DNA from: Paraburkholderia ginsengisoli NBRC 100965
GTDB lineage: Bacteria > Pseudomonadota > Gammaproteobacteria > Burkholderiales > Burkholderiaceae
Length of the DNA: 64,000 bases
Assembly (NCBI RefSeq): GCF_000739735.1
Contig: NZ_BBJF01000003.1
Coordinates: 62,001-126,000, forward strand
Reading direction: 5' to 3'
The notes beneath the pieces were generated by a model that was not told the origin of the DNA, searched no databases, and worked only from the letters and a program-made list of their open reading frames with translations. Positions 8,844-18,367 of this stretch are shown piece after piece. Within the stretch, counting starts at the first letter, position 1. Each line of letters opens with the position of its first letter. Made by a program: the position numbers and the translations under genes.

Positions 8844-9479
8844 ATGCAAAACCTGATCGTTGCTGTCGTTGCCTACCTGATCGGTTCGGTGTCGTTTGCC
8901 GTGATCGTGAGCGCCGCAATGGGCCTCGACGACCCGCGCTCGTACGGCTCGGGCAACCCAGGCGCCACCAACGTGCTGCGCAGCGGCAGCAAGAAGGCGG
9001 CGATTCTCACGCTGATCGGCGACGCCTTCAAGGGCTGGCTGCCGGTCTGGTTCGTCGTGCACTACGGCGCGCGCTACGGGCTGGACGAGACGTCGGTGGC
9101 GATTGCCGCGGTCGCGGTGTTTCTCGGCCACCTGTATCCGGTGTTCTTCCGCTTCAAGGGCGGCAAGGGCGTGGCGACCGCGGCGGGCGTGCTGCTCGCG
9201 ATCAATCCGACGCTCGGCGTCGCGACCTTGCTGACATGGCTGATCGTCGCGTTCTTCACGCGCTATTCGTCGCTGGCGGCGCTGGCCGCGGCGGTGTTCG
9301 CGCCGCTCTTCTACGCATTTCTGTTCGGGCCGCGAGTGATTGCGCTGGCGATCGTCGTGATGAGTTCGCTGCTGGTGTGGCGTCATCGCGGCAACATCGC
9401 CAAGCTGATGCGCGGGCAGGAAAGCCGCATCGGCGATAAGAAGAAGGCGGCTGCGCCGGCGGCGGGCAATGATCTTTGA
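8844..9479 (+). CDS. plsY: Glycerol-3-phosphate acyltransferase PlsY
   Basis: A 211-residue inner-membrane enzyme that acylates glycerol-3-phosphate from acyl-phosphate, the first step of phospholipid synthesis. About seven hydrophobic segments are visible. The three PlsY motifs are present: [16 protein letters not shown] (residues 32-47), [12 protein letters not shown] (near 105) and the late [14 protein letters not shown] probable -10 (TAGAAT at 8742-8747) would give a leader of about 90 nt. The stop codon lies inside an 8-bp tandem repeat, which is unusual. Confidence 0.93.
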   Translation: MQNLIVAVVAYLIGSVSFAVIVSAAMGLDDPRSYGSGNPGATNVLRSGSKKAAILTLIGDAFKGWLPVWFVVHYGARYGLDETSVAIAAVAVFLGHLYPVFFRFKGGKGVATAAGVLLAINPTLGVATLLTWLIVAFFTRYSSLAALAAAVFAPLFYAFLFGPRVIALAIVVMSSLLVWRHRGNIAKLMRGQESRIGDKKKAAAPAAGNDL

Positions 9480-9528
9480 GGCTTTGAGGCTTTGAGGCTT
9501 TGAGGCTTTGAGGCTTTGAGGCTTTGAG
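9474..9528. repeat. 8-bp tandem repeat overlapping the plsY stop codon
   Basis: Six perfect copies of CTTTGAGG plus a seventh missing its last base. The first copy contains the plsY stop codon (9477-9479); the rest are downstream. A GC-rich palindrome (9530-9552) follows and could act as terminator. Copy number changes would not alter PlsY unless the first unit were lost. Confidence 0.9.
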
Positions 9529-9661
9529 ACGCGGCGCGCATTGCGCGCCGCGCCGACCCAAGGCGACACCCGGCGCGAATCGCTCGCCCGCCCCTTGCGC
9601 AAGCCTCACGGCGTTCGTAGCGATTGCCCGTCGCCGCGCGCGTACTTGCGCTGTTGCAGCC

Positions 9662-10147
9662 TCAGTCGCGGAAGTTGTTGAAGTCGAGCGGCGTGTCGGT
9701 CACGTCCTTGCGTAGCATCGCGATCACGCTTTGCAGGTCGTCGCGCTTGCCGCCGGTGATGCGCACCGCGTCGCCCTGAATGCTCGCCTGCACCTTGATC
9801 TTGCTGTCCTTCACGAGGCGCACGATCTTCTTCGACAGATCGCCCGACACGCCCTTCTTGATCTTGATGACCTGCTTGACCTTGTCGCCGCCGATCTTCT
9901 CGATCTTGCCGTAGTCGAGAAAGCGCACGTCGACGTTGCGCTTGGCCATTTTCGACAGCAGCACGTCTTTCACCTGACCGAGCTTGAAGTCGTCGTCGGC
10001 GTAGGCCGTGATTTCGTTTTCCTTATGTTCGACGCGCGCGTCCGACCCCTTAAAGTCGAAGCGTGTGGAAATTTCCTTGTTGGACTGTTCGATCGCGTTC
10101 TTGACTTCGATCATGTTCGCTTCACAGACGACGTCAAACGATGGCAT
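9662..10147 (-). CDS. yajQ: YajQ family nucleotide-binding protein
   Basis: A 161-residue cytosolic protein with two ferredoxin-like folds. Recognised from [19 protein letters not shown] at the start, [11 protein letters not shown] and the ending [12 protein letters not shown]. YajQ homologues bind nucleotides, and cyclic di-GMP in some Xanthomonas and Pseudomonas proteins, affecting transcription; the ligand here is not known. ATG at 10147 is preceded by GGGAGAA. A single gene between plsY and divergent murB. Confidence 0.92.
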   Translation of the reverse strand: MPSFDVVCEANMIEVKNAIEQSNKEISTRFDFKGSDARVEHKENEITAYADDDFKLGQVKDVLLSKMAKRNVDVRFLDYGKIEKIGGDKVKQVIKIKKGVSGDLSKKIVRLVKDSKIKVQASIQGDAVRITGGKRDDLQSVIAMLRKDVTDTPLDFNNFRD

Positions 10148-10331
10148 TGCATTCTCCCAATAGTGCTGCGGTGCGTGACGCGGCCGGGCGGCTGCGCACG
10201 GGGCACTCGCTATAATCACGGACCGGACGTCATTTTACCGACGCCACTCCCTTTTGCCCAAGGCCGCCGCGCATTGTCGCGCGGCCGGGGCCGATCTGGC
10301 CTGATTCGCTGTTTCATTGTCCTCGATTCCG

Positions 10332-11396
10332 ATGTCCCAATCCGATTCCGCCGCGTTCATTGCCGGCTATCCGCTGAAGGCGCACAACACCTTCGGCTTC
10401 GATGTCCGCGCGCAGTTTGCCTGCCGGATCGAACGCGAAGCGCAATTGATGGCCGCCGTGCGTGACCCGCGCGCGGCCGGCCTGCCACGTCTCGTGCTGG
10501 GCGGCGGCAGCAACGTCGTGCTGAGCGGCGATTTCGCCGGGCTGGTGCTGCTGGTCGCGTTGCGGGGCCGACGCGTCGTGCGGGAGGACAACGATGCCTG
10601 GTACGTCGAGGCGGCTGGCGGCGAGCCGTGGCATGAGTTCGTCGCGTGGACTTTGTCGCAGGGTTTGCCTGGGCTGGAGAATCTCGCGCTGATTCCGGGC
10701 ACGGTCGGCGCCGCGCCGATCCAGAACATCGGCGCATATGGACTGGAAATGTGCGAGCGCTTTGCGTCGCTGCGTGCGGTGGAGTTGGCGACCGGCGACG
10801 TGGTCGAACTCGACGCGCAGGCTTGCCGCTTCGGCTACCGCGACAGCTTCTTCAAACGGGAAGGGCGCGACCGTTTCGTGATCACGTCGGTGACGTTCCG
10901 TCTGCCGAAGGTCTGGCAGCCGCGTGCTGGTTACGCGGACCTCGCGCGTGAACTGGCTGCGGGAGGTTATGCCGCCAGCGCCGGGCAAGGCAGCACGGGT
11001 ACGCAGCCGACTGCGCAAGCGATCTTCAATGCGGTAGTGGCGGTGCGCCGCGCCAAGTTGCCCGATCCGCTGGAACTCGGCAATGCCGGGAGCTTTTTCA
11101 AGAATCCGGTCGTGGACGCGGCGCGGTTCGATGCGCTGAAAAACAATGAGCCGGATGTGGTGTCCTATCCGCAGGCAGACGGCCGGGTGAAGCTCGCCGC
11201 CGGCTGGTTGATCGATCGATGCGGCTGGAAAGGCCGTGCGATGGGCGCGGCGGCCGTGCATGAGCGGCAGGCGCTGGTGCTGGTGAATCGCGGCGGCGCG
11301 AGCGGCGCGGAAGTGCTGGCGCTGGCTCGGGCTGTTCAGCGGGACGTGCTGGAGCGGTTCGGCGTGGAGTTGGAAGCGGAGCCGGTTTGTTTGTGA
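10332..11396 (+). CDS. murB: UDP-N-acetylenolpyruvoylglucosamine reductase
   Basis: A 354-residue FAD enzyme that reduces UDP-GlcNAc-enolpyruvate to UDP-MurNAc. The FAD site is seen in [17 protein letters not shown] and [20 protein letters not shown], and the proton-donating Ser in [12 protein letters not shown]. The long insert after the FAD domain and the length make it a type I (E. coli-like) MurB. ATG at 10332 is chosen over an in-frame TTG at 10317. Single gene ended by a strong hairpin. Confidence 0.95.
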   Translation: MSQSDSAAFIAGYPLKAHNTFGFDVRAQFACRIEREAQLMAAVRDPRAAGLPRLVLGGGSNVVLSGDFAGLVLLVALRGRRVVREDNDAWYVEAAGGEPWHEFVAWTLSQGLPGLENLALIPGTVGAAPIQNIGAYGLEMCERFASLRAVELATGDVVELDAQACRFGYRDSFFKREGRDRFVITSVTFRLPKVWQPRAGYADLARELAAGGYAASAGQGSTGTQPTAQAIFNAVVAVRRAKLPDPLELGNAGSFFKNPVVDAARFDALKNNEPDVVSYPQADGRVKLAAGWLIDRCGWKGRAMGAAAVHERQALVLVNRGGASGAEVLALARAVQRDVLERFGVELEAEPVCL

Positions 11397-11530
11397 CGCG
11401 GCGCGGGCGTGGGGGCGTAGTGGGCTGAGGCAGAGCGAGCGGAGTCGTACTGTGAGGGCTCGGAAAAGCGGTTCGATGGATGCGCTCGTGAATCTTGACG
11501 CCGACTCGTACGAGCGTGATGCCGGAATGA

Positions 11531-11566
11531 AAAAAGCGCCGGGAGATAAACTCCCGGCGCTTTTTT
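11531..11566. terminator. Bidirectional terminator, murB/argG
   Basis: A perfect 15-bp stem (11531-11545 with 11551-11565), loop ATAAA, with a T run on the + strand and the complementary A run on the other side. It lies between convergent murB and argG and can serve both. Confidence 0.92.
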
Positions 11567-11648
11567 ATCGACTGCGTTTCGGATCAGGCCGTGCCTGCGG
11601 CGCTTGATTTCGCGGACGCGAAGCTAGCCTTCACCGAAATTCCCCCGA

Positions 11649-12875
11649 TCAACCACGCTGACGGCGCGCGTTCTCCGCGATCCGCATGCGCAGCGCGTTC
11701 AGCTTGATGAAGCCGCCGGCGTCGGCCTGGTTGTAGGCGCCGCCGTCGTCGTCGAACGTGGCGATGGTCTTGTCGAACAGCGTTTCTTTCGAATCACGCG
11801 CGACCACCGAAACGCTGCCCTTGTACAGCTTCACACGCACCCAGCCGTTGACCTTTTCCTGCGTGTGGTCGATCAGCACCTGGATCGCGCGGCGCTCCGG
11901 GCTCCACCAGTAGCCGTTATAAATCAGCGACGCGTAGCGGGCCATCAGGTCGTCTTTCAGGTGAGCGACTTCACGGTCGAGCGTGATCGACTCGATGCCG
12001 CGGTGCGCCTTCAGCATGATCGTGCCGCCCGGCGTTTCATAGCAGCCGCGCGACTTCATGCCGACGTAACGGTTTTCCACCAGATCCAGACGGCCGATGC
12101 CGTGCTTGCCGCCGAGGCGGTTCAGTTCGGTCAGCATTTCCGCCGCCGACAGACGCTTGCCATTGATCGCGACCGGATCGCCGTGCTCGTACTCGATGTC
12201 GAGGTACTCAGGCTGGTCCGGCGCCTGTTCCGGCGACACTGTCCAGCGCCACATATCGGCTTCCGCTTCCGCCTTCGGGTCTTCGAGGTGACGGCCTTCG
12301 AACGAGATGTGCAGCAGGTTCGCGTCCATCGAATACGGCGCGCCGCCTTGCTTGTGCTTCATTTCGATAGGAATGCCGGCCTTTTCCGCGTACGCGAGCA
12401 GCTTTTCGCGCGACAGCAGGTCCCACTCGCGCCACGGTGCGATCACCTTGATGCCCGGCTCGAGCGCGTAGTAGCCGAGTTCGAAGCGAACCTGGTCATT
12501 ACCCTTGCCGGTTGCGCCGTGCGACACCGCCTGTGCGCCGGTGGCGCGAGCAATCTCGATCTGACGCCTGGCGATCAGCGGACGTGCGATCGACGTGCCC
12601 AGCAGGTACTCGCCTTCATAGATCGTGTTGGCGCGGAACATCGGGAACACGTAGTCGCGCACGAATTCTTCACGCAGGTCTTCGATGAAAATGTTTTCCT
12701 GCTTGATGCCGAGTTGCAGGGCCTTCTTGCGCGCCGGCTCCAGCTCTTCGCCCTGGCCGATGTCGGCCGTGAACGTGACGACTTCGGCGTCGTAGTTGTC
12801 CTGCAACCACTTCAGGATGACGGAGGTGTCGAGGCCGCCCGAATAGGCGAGCACGACTTTCTTGATATCGCTCAT
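11649..12875 (-). CDS. argG: Argininosuccinate synthase
   Basis: A 408-residue enzyme joining citrulline and aspartate with ATP, the penultimate arginine step. The PP-loop ATP site [16 protein letters not shown] is at residues 9-24, followed by [12 protein letters not shown] and the substrate-binding [19 protein letters not shown] near residue 115. The length fits the roughly 400-residue class rather than the 447-residue E. coli form. It lies 237 nt downstream of argF in the same direction, the typical Burkholderia arrangement, so the two successive steps of the pathway may be co-expressed. Confidence 0.97.
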   Translation of the reverse strand: MSDIKKVVLAYSGGLDTSVILKWLQDNYDAEVVTFTADIGQGEELEPARKKALQLGIKQENIFIEDLREEFVRDYVFPMFRANTIYEGEYLLGTSIARPLIARRQIEIARATGAQAVSHGATGKGNDQVRFELGYYALEPGIKVIAPWREWDLLSREKLLAYAEKAGIPIEMKHKQGGAPYSMDANLLHISFEGRHLEDPKAEAEADMWRWTVSPEQAPDQPEYLDIEYEHGDPVAINGKRLSAAEMLTELNRLGGKHGIGRLDLVENRYVGMKSRGCYETPGGTIMLKAHRGIESITLDREVAHLKDDLMARYASLIYNGYWWSPERRAIQVLIDHTQEKVNGWVRVKLYKGSVSVVARDSKETLFDKTIATFDDDGGAYNQADAGGFIKLNALRMRIAENARRQRG

Positions 12876-13112
12876 GGTGAACTCGTAGCTGGAAGAAGCG
12901 GGAAAACAAGCGCACCGGCGGTTCCGGCGCGCGGAAAAGCGCTATTTTGACACTAAACCGCCGGGCGCCCGCGTTTTTGGGGCAGTGCGGTGGTGCGGCC
13001 GGGTCCGCATTTCAATCGAGGACACCGGCCCGATGCGCGGCGCTAACGTGGATGCCTTGCCTCGTATTCAAGGCCCCGTCGCGCTTCACGCAGGTGCTGC
13101 GTAGCGGCCAGC

Positions 13113-14042
13113 TCAGTGATTCAGCTTGCCGAGCAGCAGATATTCCATCAACGCCTTTTGCACGTGCAAACGGTTTTCCGCCTCGTCCCACACGACGCTT
13201 TGCGGGCCGTCAATCACTTCCGCGCTGACTTCCTCGCCGCGGTGGGCGGGCAGGCAGTGCATGAAGAGCGCGTCGGAGTTGGCGCGCGCCATCATTTCGG
13301 CGTCGACGCACCAGTCGGCGAAGGCTTTCTTGCGCGCTTCGTTTTCGGCTTCGAAGCCCATGCTGGTCCAGACGTCGGTGGTGACGAGGTCGGCGCCCGC
13401 GCAGGCTTCGTTCGGGTCGTCGAATTCCTCGTAGAACGGCGCGCTCTCGGCGGCGACCATTGCGCGGTCGAGCTTGTAGCCCGGCGGCGTGGACAGGCGC
13501 AGCTTGAAGCCGAGAATCTGCGCGGCTTCGATCCACGTGTACAGCATGTTGTTCGCGTCGCCGACCCACGCGACCGTCTTGTCGCGGATCGGACCGCGAT
13601 GTTCGAAGTACGTGAAGATGTCGGCCAGCACCTGGCAGGGGTGATACTCGTTGGTCAGCCCGTTGATCACCGGCACGCGCGAATTTTCCGCGAAGCGCTG
13701 GATGATGTCCTGACCGAACGTGCGGATCATGATGATGTCGACCATGCGCGAGATCACTTGCGCGGCGTCTTCGATCGGTTCGCCGCGGCCGAGTTGCGTG
13801 TCGCGCGTGCTCATGAAGACGGCGTGGCCGCCCAGCTGGAAGATGCCGGCTTCGAACGACAGGCGCGTGCGCGTCGAATTTTTTTCGAAGATCATCGCCA
13901 GCGTGCGGTCGTGCAGCGGGTGATAAGTCTCGTAGCTCTTGAATTTGCGTTTCAGAATGCGCGCGCGTTCCAGCACGTACTCGTAGTCTTCCAGCGAGAA
14001 ATCTTTGAACTGCAGGTAGTGGCGAATTTTCTTGGCGGTCAT
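13113..14042 (-). CDS. argF: Ornithine carbamoyltransferase
   Basis: A 309-residue anabolic OTCase making citrulline from ornithine and carbamoyl phosphate. Motifs in order: KNSTRTRLSFE (carbamoyl-phosphate loop, near 54), the HPCQ site near 135, WVGDANNMLYTWIEAA near 155, DVWTSMG near 225 and the catalytic MHCLPAHRGEE near 265. It precedes argG on the same strand. A likely promoter is at 14114-14142. Confidence 0.97.
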   Translation of the reverse strand: MTAKKIRHYLQFKDFSLEDYEYVLERARILKRKFKSYETYHPLHDRTLAMIFEKNSTRTRLSFEAGIFQLGGHAVFMSTRDTQLGRGEPIEDAAQVISRMVDIIMIRTFGQDIIQRFAENSRVPVINGLTNEYHPCQVLADIFTYFEHRGPIRDKTVAWVGDANNMLYTWIEAAQILGFKLRLSTPPGYKLDRAMVAAESAPFYEEFDDPNEACAGADLVTTDVWTSMGFEAENEARKKAFADWCVDAEMMARANSDALFMHCLPAHRGEEVSAEVIDGPQSVVWDEAENRLHVQKALMEYLLLGKLNH

Positions 14043-14478
14043 GAAACAAATACGGCGGTCTCACCCGGCAGGATTGCCGGACGGCGCCGCCGTCGTTTGT
14101 GGTAACTCAATGCAGCATAAAGGATTTCGCCCCGTTTGACGAGTCGGCCAAAAGGCCGGGAAAGCTGGCTGAAAGCCTCGCCCGGCTGCCGGCGGGACCT
14201 TGTGTGCGCTGCGGAAAAAGGACCGCTGCGCTATAATCTGCCGGTTCTCCCAAAGCCCGGCAGGCCGTATCTGGCCTGCGGGATACGGCTCGCGCGGTTC
14301 GGAAAATCTGCTCGCGGTGCGCCGTCATGACAAGCGCCGAGGCTGCTCAGCCGGCCCAGGCGGTTTCTGGTGGTGCGGCTTGCCATCGCGGCGTACCTGC
14401 CGCGAATTCAGGCATCTGCAGCTGACGTGCCGTCGGCTTTGCCGTCTTCCCGCTGGGCAGTCACACAGGTATTTCTAC
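14043..14478. other. Intergenic region argF / DUF3579 with a TATAAT promoter
   Basis: This 436-nt gap has no convincing gene. Besides the minus-strand argF promoter it holds a plus-strand TATAAT (14232-14237) with CTGCGG 17 nt upstream (14209-14214), the likely promoter of the DUF3579 gene, giving a leader of about 240 nt. The leader contains a 7-bp hairpin (14260-14279). Confidence 0.5.
14114..14142 (-). promoter_or_regulatory. Candidate argF promoter
   Basis: Read on the minus strand: TCGTCA (14142-14137), 17 nt, TATGCT (14119-14114). Predicted leader about 65 nt, containing a small CCGGC/GCCGG hairpin. The -35 is a 4/6 match, so moderate only. Confidence 0.4.
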
Positions 14479-14826
14479 ATGGCCGAAGCAGCTCCAACCG
14501 AATTTTTCATTCAGGGCATCACGTCGACCGGAAAGCGATTCCGGCCGAGCGACTGGTCGGAGCGGCTCGCCGGTGTGATGGCGTGTTTCGGCCCGGGAGC
14601 GAAGAAGGGGCCGAATGCCTATATGCAGTACTCGGTGTACGTGCGGCCGACCATGATCGGCGATCTCAAATGCGTGATTCTCGATTCACGCCTGCGCGAC
14701 ATTGAGCCGATGGCCTTCGATTTCGTGCTCAATTTCGCGAAAGACAACGACCTCGTCGTCACCGAGGCTTGCGAGCTGGAAATCGACCATGCTCCCGCGC
14801 CGCAAGCCAAAAGGCACGTTCTATAG
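14479..14826 (+). CDS. DUF3579 family protein
   Basis: A 115-residue protein with no signal peptide or membrane segment, recognised from the Burkholderiales family signature TEFFIQGITSTGKRFRPSDW followed by ACFGPGAKKGPNAYMQYSVY. The C-terminal third is acidic. Function is not known. ATG at 14479 matches the family N-terminus; the frame is open upstream but that part has no family similarity that I recognise. Monocistronic, with a long leader and its own terminator. Confidence 0.8.
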   Translation: MAEAAPTEFFIQGITSTGKRFRPSDWSERLAGVMACFGPGAKKGPNAYMQYSVYVRPTMIGDLKCVILDSRLRDIEPMAFDFVLNFAKDNDLVVTEACELEIDHAPAPQAKRHVL

Positions 14827-14854
14827 CGCAAGCCGGCCAGATCGAAGAAAACAG

Positions 14855-14880
14855 AAAACCCGCCAGAAGCGGGTTTTTTT
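14855..14880 (+). terminator. Rho-independent terminator of the DUF3579 gene
   Basis: A 9-bp stem (14855-14863 with 14869-14877), loop CAGAA, and a 7-T run, 29 nt after the stop codon. Confidence 0.92.
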
Positions 14881-14964
14881 GCGTGAAGCCGGCGCATCGG
14901 GCACCCGTTCGTCAATTGCAGCGAGCGCGATGCGGTGAACCGCGCGCCCGTGTTCGCGCCAAGC

Positions 14965-14986
14965 AAAAAAGCCCGCCGAGGCGGGC
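14965..14986 (-). terminator. rpsT terminator
   Basis: A GCCCGC/GCGGGC hairpin (14971-14986) next to six A residues (14965-14970), read on the minus strand as a stem with U tail, 52 nt downstream of rpsT. Confidence 0.85.
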
Positions 14987-15038
14987 CTTTCTGTGCAGCG
15001 GAAACAGGAGGTAGCCCACCGGAGCGGGCTGACCGGAA

Positions 15039-15317
15039 TTACTGCGCTGCGGACGCTTGCAGACCCTTGATGGCTGCAGCGAGACGGCTCTTATGGCGAG
15101 CAGCCTTGTTCTTGTGAACGATGCTCTTGTCGGCAATGATGTCGATGGTCTTCGACGATGCCTGGAAGATTTCAGCGGCCTTAGCCTTGTCGCCGGCGTC
15201 GATCGCCTTGCGGACAGCCTTGATAGCCGTGCGGAACTTCGAGCGCAGTGCCGAGTTGTGCGAGTTTGCCTTGGCGGCCTGGCGGGCGCGCTTGCGTGCT
15301 TGTGCGGAGTTAGCCAT
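15039..15317 (-). CDS. rpsT: 30S ribosomal protein S20
   Basis: A 92-residue, Lys/Arg/Ala-rich protein binding 16S rRNA early in 30S assembly. Identified from [20 protein letters not shown], the [13 protein letters not shown] helix and [12 protein letters not shown]. Start is ATG with GGAACC spacing upstream, unlike the UUG of E. coli rpsT. It is monocistronic with its own promoter and terminator, divergent from murJ as in many beta- and gammaproteobacteria. Confidence 0.97.
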   Translation of the reverse strand: MANSAQARKRARQAAKANSHNSALRSKFRTAIKAVRKAIDAGDKAKAAEIFQASSKTIDIIADKSIVHKNKAARHKSRLAAAIKGLQASAAQ

Positions 15318-15546
15318 GACGGTTCCTTATCCTGTTCCTGTTTCCAGTACCTGACCTTCAAGTGGTGAGGTGCTGCTTTTAATCCGAACTCTTGGAAGCG
15401 ATTGCCCAAGAGCGCAAAAGGTGTCGAAAAAATCGATCGAACTACGCGAAGGCGGGCCCGTGTTCCCGGGTATCCGAGGATGTTGCCAGACGGCGTGCTG
15501 CCGACCTGAACCCCGTCCGAAAATTGAGCGAGCTTCGAAACCGGCG

Positions 15547-15576
15547 ATTATAGCAACAAAATCAGGCACGTGGCAA
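15547..15576 (-). promoter_or_regulatory. rpsT promoter
   Basis: On the minus strand TTGCCA (15576-15571), 18 nt, consensus TATAAT (15552-15547). The predicted leader is about 220 nt, long enough for leader-based control by S20; that control is known for E. coli and is inference here. Confidence 0.75.
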
Positions 15577-15829
15577 CGGGAATACATGGGTGCGCCGCAC
15601 GGGCCTGTCGCGTGAAGGCCGCTGCCGTCGGGCGGGCAGTCGCTTGACAGTGTGGCGAGAGCGTCGCCGCGGCGTCCAGCAGCACGCGCTCCGTGGCGTG
15701 TTGGGCGGGACGCGGTACGATCCCGCTCGGCCGCAAAAAAATGCGCCGATCACGCGATCCGATCGAACGTCTGCGCAGCAAATCGGTCCGAATCGCGTTC
15801 TGGCTCGTCGTCCGCACTTGCGGCACCCG

Positions 15830-15844
15830 TATAATAAGCGCCCC
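15830..15844 (+). promoter_or_regulatory. TATAAT immediately upstream of murJ (leaderless candidate)
   Basis: A consensus TATAAT at 15830-15835 is followed by nine bases and then the murJ ATG at 15845. No Shine-Dalgarno is present and the -35 region is poor. Transcription from here would start within a few bases of the ATG. Confidence 0.45.
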
Positions 15845-17395
15845 ATGAATCTATTCCGAGCCCTGCTGACGGTCAGCGGCTTCACGCTGCTGTCGCGCGT
15901 GACCGGACTGGCCCGCGAAACGCTGATCGCTCGTGCGTTCGGCGCCAGTCAATACACTGACGCGTTTTACGTCGCCTTCCGTATCCCGAACCTGCTGCGC
16001 CGCATTTCCGCCGAAGGCGCGTTCTCGCAGGCCTTCGTGCCGATCCTCGCCGAGTTCAAGAACCAGCAGGGCCACGACGCCACCAAAGCACTGGTCGACG
16101 CCACGTCCACCGTGCTCGCGTGGGCGCTGGCGGTGCTGTCGCTAATCGGCGTGGTGGGCGCGTCAGGCGTGGTGTACATCGTCGCCTCGGGCCTCGCGCA
16201 CGAAGGGCAGGCGTACGCGCTCGCGGTCACGATGACGCGCATCATGTTCCCGTACATCATTTTCATCTCGTTGACGTCGCTGGCGTCGGGTGTCCTGAAC
16301 ACGTACAAGAACTTCTCGTTGCCCGCGTTCGCGCCTGTGCTGCTGAACGTGGCGTTCATCGTCGCGGCGGTGTTCGTCGCGCCGCGTCTGCAGACGCCGG
16401 TCTATGCGCTCGCGTGGGCAGTGATCGCGGGCGGCATTCTGCAATTCATCGTGCAACTGCCAGGTCTGAAGAAGATCGACATGGTGCCGCGCATCAGCCT
16501 GAATCCGCTGCGCGCGCTCGCGCATCGCGGCGTCAAGCGGGTGCTGTCGAAGATGGTCCCGGCGATGTTCGCCGTGTCGGTCGCGCAGATCAGCCTGATC
16601 ATCAACACCAATATCGCGTCGCGCATCGGGCCGGGCGCGGTGTCGTGGATCAACTACGCCGACCGGCTGATGGAGTTTCCGACCGCGCTGCTCGGCGTCG
16701 CGCTGGGCACGATCCTGCTGCCGAGCCTGTCGAAGGCGCACGTCGACGCCGATCCGCAGGAGTACTCGTCGCTGCTCGACTGGGGGCTGCGCGTGACGTT
16801 CCTGCTGGCCGCGCCGAGCGCGGTTGCGCTGTTTTTCTTCGCGCAGCCGCTGACCGCCGTGCTGTTCAACTACGGCAAGTTCGACGGCAACTCGGTCGTG
16901 ATGGTTAGCCGCGCGCTGTCCGCGTATGGCGTCGGCCTGATCGGTCTGATTCTGATCAAGATCCTCGCGCCCGGCTTCTACGCGAAGCAGGACATCAAGA
17001 CGCCGGTGAAAATCGGCGTCGGCGTGTTGATCGCGACGCAGTTGAGTAACTATGTGTTCGTGCCGCTTTTCTCGCATGCGGGTCTCACGCTGAGTGTCGG
17101 GCTCGGCGCTTGCGTCAACGCATTGCTGCTGTTCGTCGGTCTGCGCAACCGCGGAATTTATATGCCGTCGGGCGGCTGGCTCAAATTCTTCGTGCAGTTG
17201 TTCGGCGCCTGTCTGGTGCTCGCCGGCACGATGCGTTGGCTGGCGATCAACTTCGACTGGATCGCCATGCATGACCGGCCGGTCGACCGGATGGTGCTGC
17301 TGGGCGCGTGTCTCGTGCTGTTTGCCGCGCTATATTTCGGTATGCTTTGGTTGATGGGCTTCAAGTACGCGTATTTCAAAAGGCGAGTGAAGTGA
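15845..17395 (+). CDS. murJ: Lipid II flippase MurJ
   Basis: A 516-residue inner-membrane protein of the MOP superfamily with about 14 hydrophobic helices; it flips undecaprenyl-linked lipid II to the periplasmic face. Identified from FTLLSRVTGLARETLIARAFGAS, YVAFRIPNLLRRISAEGAFSQAFVP (quoted in two overlapping parts: FRIPNLLRRISAEGAFSQ and AFVPILAEF) and the RIGPGAVSWINYADRLMEFP loop; these carry the charged residues conserved in MurJ. ATG at 15845 gives the family N-terminus. The SirB1-like gene follows with 5 nt between stop and ATG, or a 3-nt overlap if the GTG at 17392 is used, so the two are co-transcribed. Confidence 0.95.
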   Translation: MNLFRALLTVSGFTLLSRVTGLARETLIARAFGASQYTDAFYVAFRIPNLLRRISAEGAFSQAFVPILAEFKNQQGHDATKALVDATSTVLAWALAVLSLIGVVGASGVVYIVASGLAHEGQAYALAVTMTRIMFPYIIFISLTSLASGVLNTYKNFSLPAFAPVLLNVAFIVAAVFVAPRLQTPVYALAWAVIAGGILQFIVQLPGLKKIDMVPRISLNPLRALAHRGVKRVLSKMVPAMFAVSVAQISLIINTNIASRIGPGAVSWINYADRLMEFPTALLGVALGTILLPSLSKAHVDADPQEYSSLLDWGLRVTFLLAAPSAVALFFFAQPLTAVLFNYGKFDGNSVVMVSRALSAYGVGLIGLILIKILAPGFYAKQDIKTPVKIGVGVLIATQLSNYVFVPLFSHAGLTLSVGLGACVNALLLFVGLRNRGIYMPSGGWLKFFVQLFGACLVLAGTMRWLAINFDWIAMHDRPVDRMVLLGACLVLFAALYFGMLWLMGFKYAYFKRRVK

Positions 17396-17400
17396 TCACG

Positions 17401-18243
17401 ATGACGCGAGTTCTCGACTATTTCAGCACGCTCGTAGCCGAAGACGAGAGTCTGCCGCTGACCGAGACGGCCCTCTCGCTCGCGCAGGATGCCTACCCCG
17501 ATCTCGATCTGCAAGCTACGCTGGCCGAGATCGACGAACTGGTGGTGCGCCTGCAGCGCCGCATGCCGGCCGACGCCGACATCCGTCAGAAGGTCGGCAT
17601 TCTGAACCGGTTCTTCTTCCGCGAGCTCGGCTTTGCCGCGAACCTCAACGACTACTACGATCCCGACAACAGTCATCTGAATGCGGTGCTCAAGCGGCGC
17701 CGCGGCATTCCGATTTCGCTCGCGGTGCTGTATCTGGAGATGGCCGAGCAGATCGGCATTCCGGCGCGCGGTGTGTCGTTTCCGGGGCACTTCCTGCTGC
17801 GCGTCACGACGCCCGACGGCGACATGATGCTCGATCCGACCAGCGGACATTCGCTGACCGAAGCGCAGATGGTCGAGATGCTGGAGCCGTACGTGGCGTC
17901 AGCGGGCGAATCGGTGAGCCGCGCGCTGCGCATGCTGCTGCAACCGGCCACGCGTCGCGAGATCATCGCGCGGATGCTGCGCAATCTGAAATCCACCTAT
18001 CTTCAGACCGAGCGCTGGCAGCGTTTGCTGGCGGTGCAGCAGCGTCTCGTGATTTTGCTGCCGGAAAATATCGAGGAGGTGCGCGATCGCGGCTTCGCGT
18101 ACGCGCGGCTCGACTACCTGCGCCCCGCGCTCGAAGACCTCGAAAGCTATCTGGGCGATCGCCCGGATGCCGAGGACGCGACGGTGGTCGAGTCGCAATT
18201 GCATGAATTGCGTCAACGCACCCAGCACGACGATCGCGAATAG
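17401..18243 (+). CDS. SirB1/transglutaminase-like protein with TPR C-terminus
   Basis: A 280-residue soluble protein of the SirB1 family: a transglutaminase-like domain (about 40-190; RRRGIPISLAVLYLEMAEQ, ARGVSFPGHFLLRV, MLDPTSG) then TPR-like helices (about 195-275). The position of a catalytic Cys is occupied by Ser in GIPISLAV, as is common in this family, so protease activity is not expected. The exact role is unknown. ATG at 17401 is used; GTG at 17392 overlaps the murJ stop as GTGA and would add three residues. Confidence 0.82.
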   Translation: MTRVLDYFSTLVAEDESLPLTETALSLAQDAYPDLDLQATLAEIDELVVRLQRRMPADADIRQKVGILNRFFFRELGFAANLNDYYDPDNSHLNAVLKRRRGIPISLAVLYLEMAEQIGIPARGVSFPGHFLLRVTTPDGDMMLDPTSGHSLTEAQMVEMLEPYVASAGESVSRALRMLLQPATRREIIARMLRNLKSTYLQTERWQRLLAVQQRLVILLPENIEEVRDRGFAYARLDYLRPALEDLESYLGDRPDAEDATVVESQLHELRQRTQHDDRE

Positions 18244-18282
18244 CGCCAGCCGTGCCGTGCGCTTTGAAGCCGCGCAAAACAG

Positions 18283-18317
18283 AACGCCTGCACATGGATC
18301 ATGTGCAGGCGTTTTTT
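18283..18317. terminator. Terminator between the SirB1-like gene and the SDR gene
   Basis: A perfect 13-bp stem (18283-18295 with 18301-18313), loop GGATC, followed by a T run on the + strand. It lies between convergent genes. Confidence 0.9.
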
Positions 18318-18367
18318 CCTGCGTGCCGTATGCCGTATGCCGCATCAGGCGGCAGGACGGCGCGGCG

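Larger units (their letters stand above)
15318..15844. other. Intergenic region rpsT / murJ
   Basis: This 527-nt divergent spacer holds the long rpsT leader (15318 to about 15540), the rpsT promoter, and the murJ -10 at its right end. No gene is supported. Confidence 0.5.

Noticed and set aside
14260..14279. tRNA or riboswitch in the DUF3579 leader
   Set aside because: Only a simple 7-bp hairpin is seen; there is no T-loop, CCA end or known aptamer pattern.
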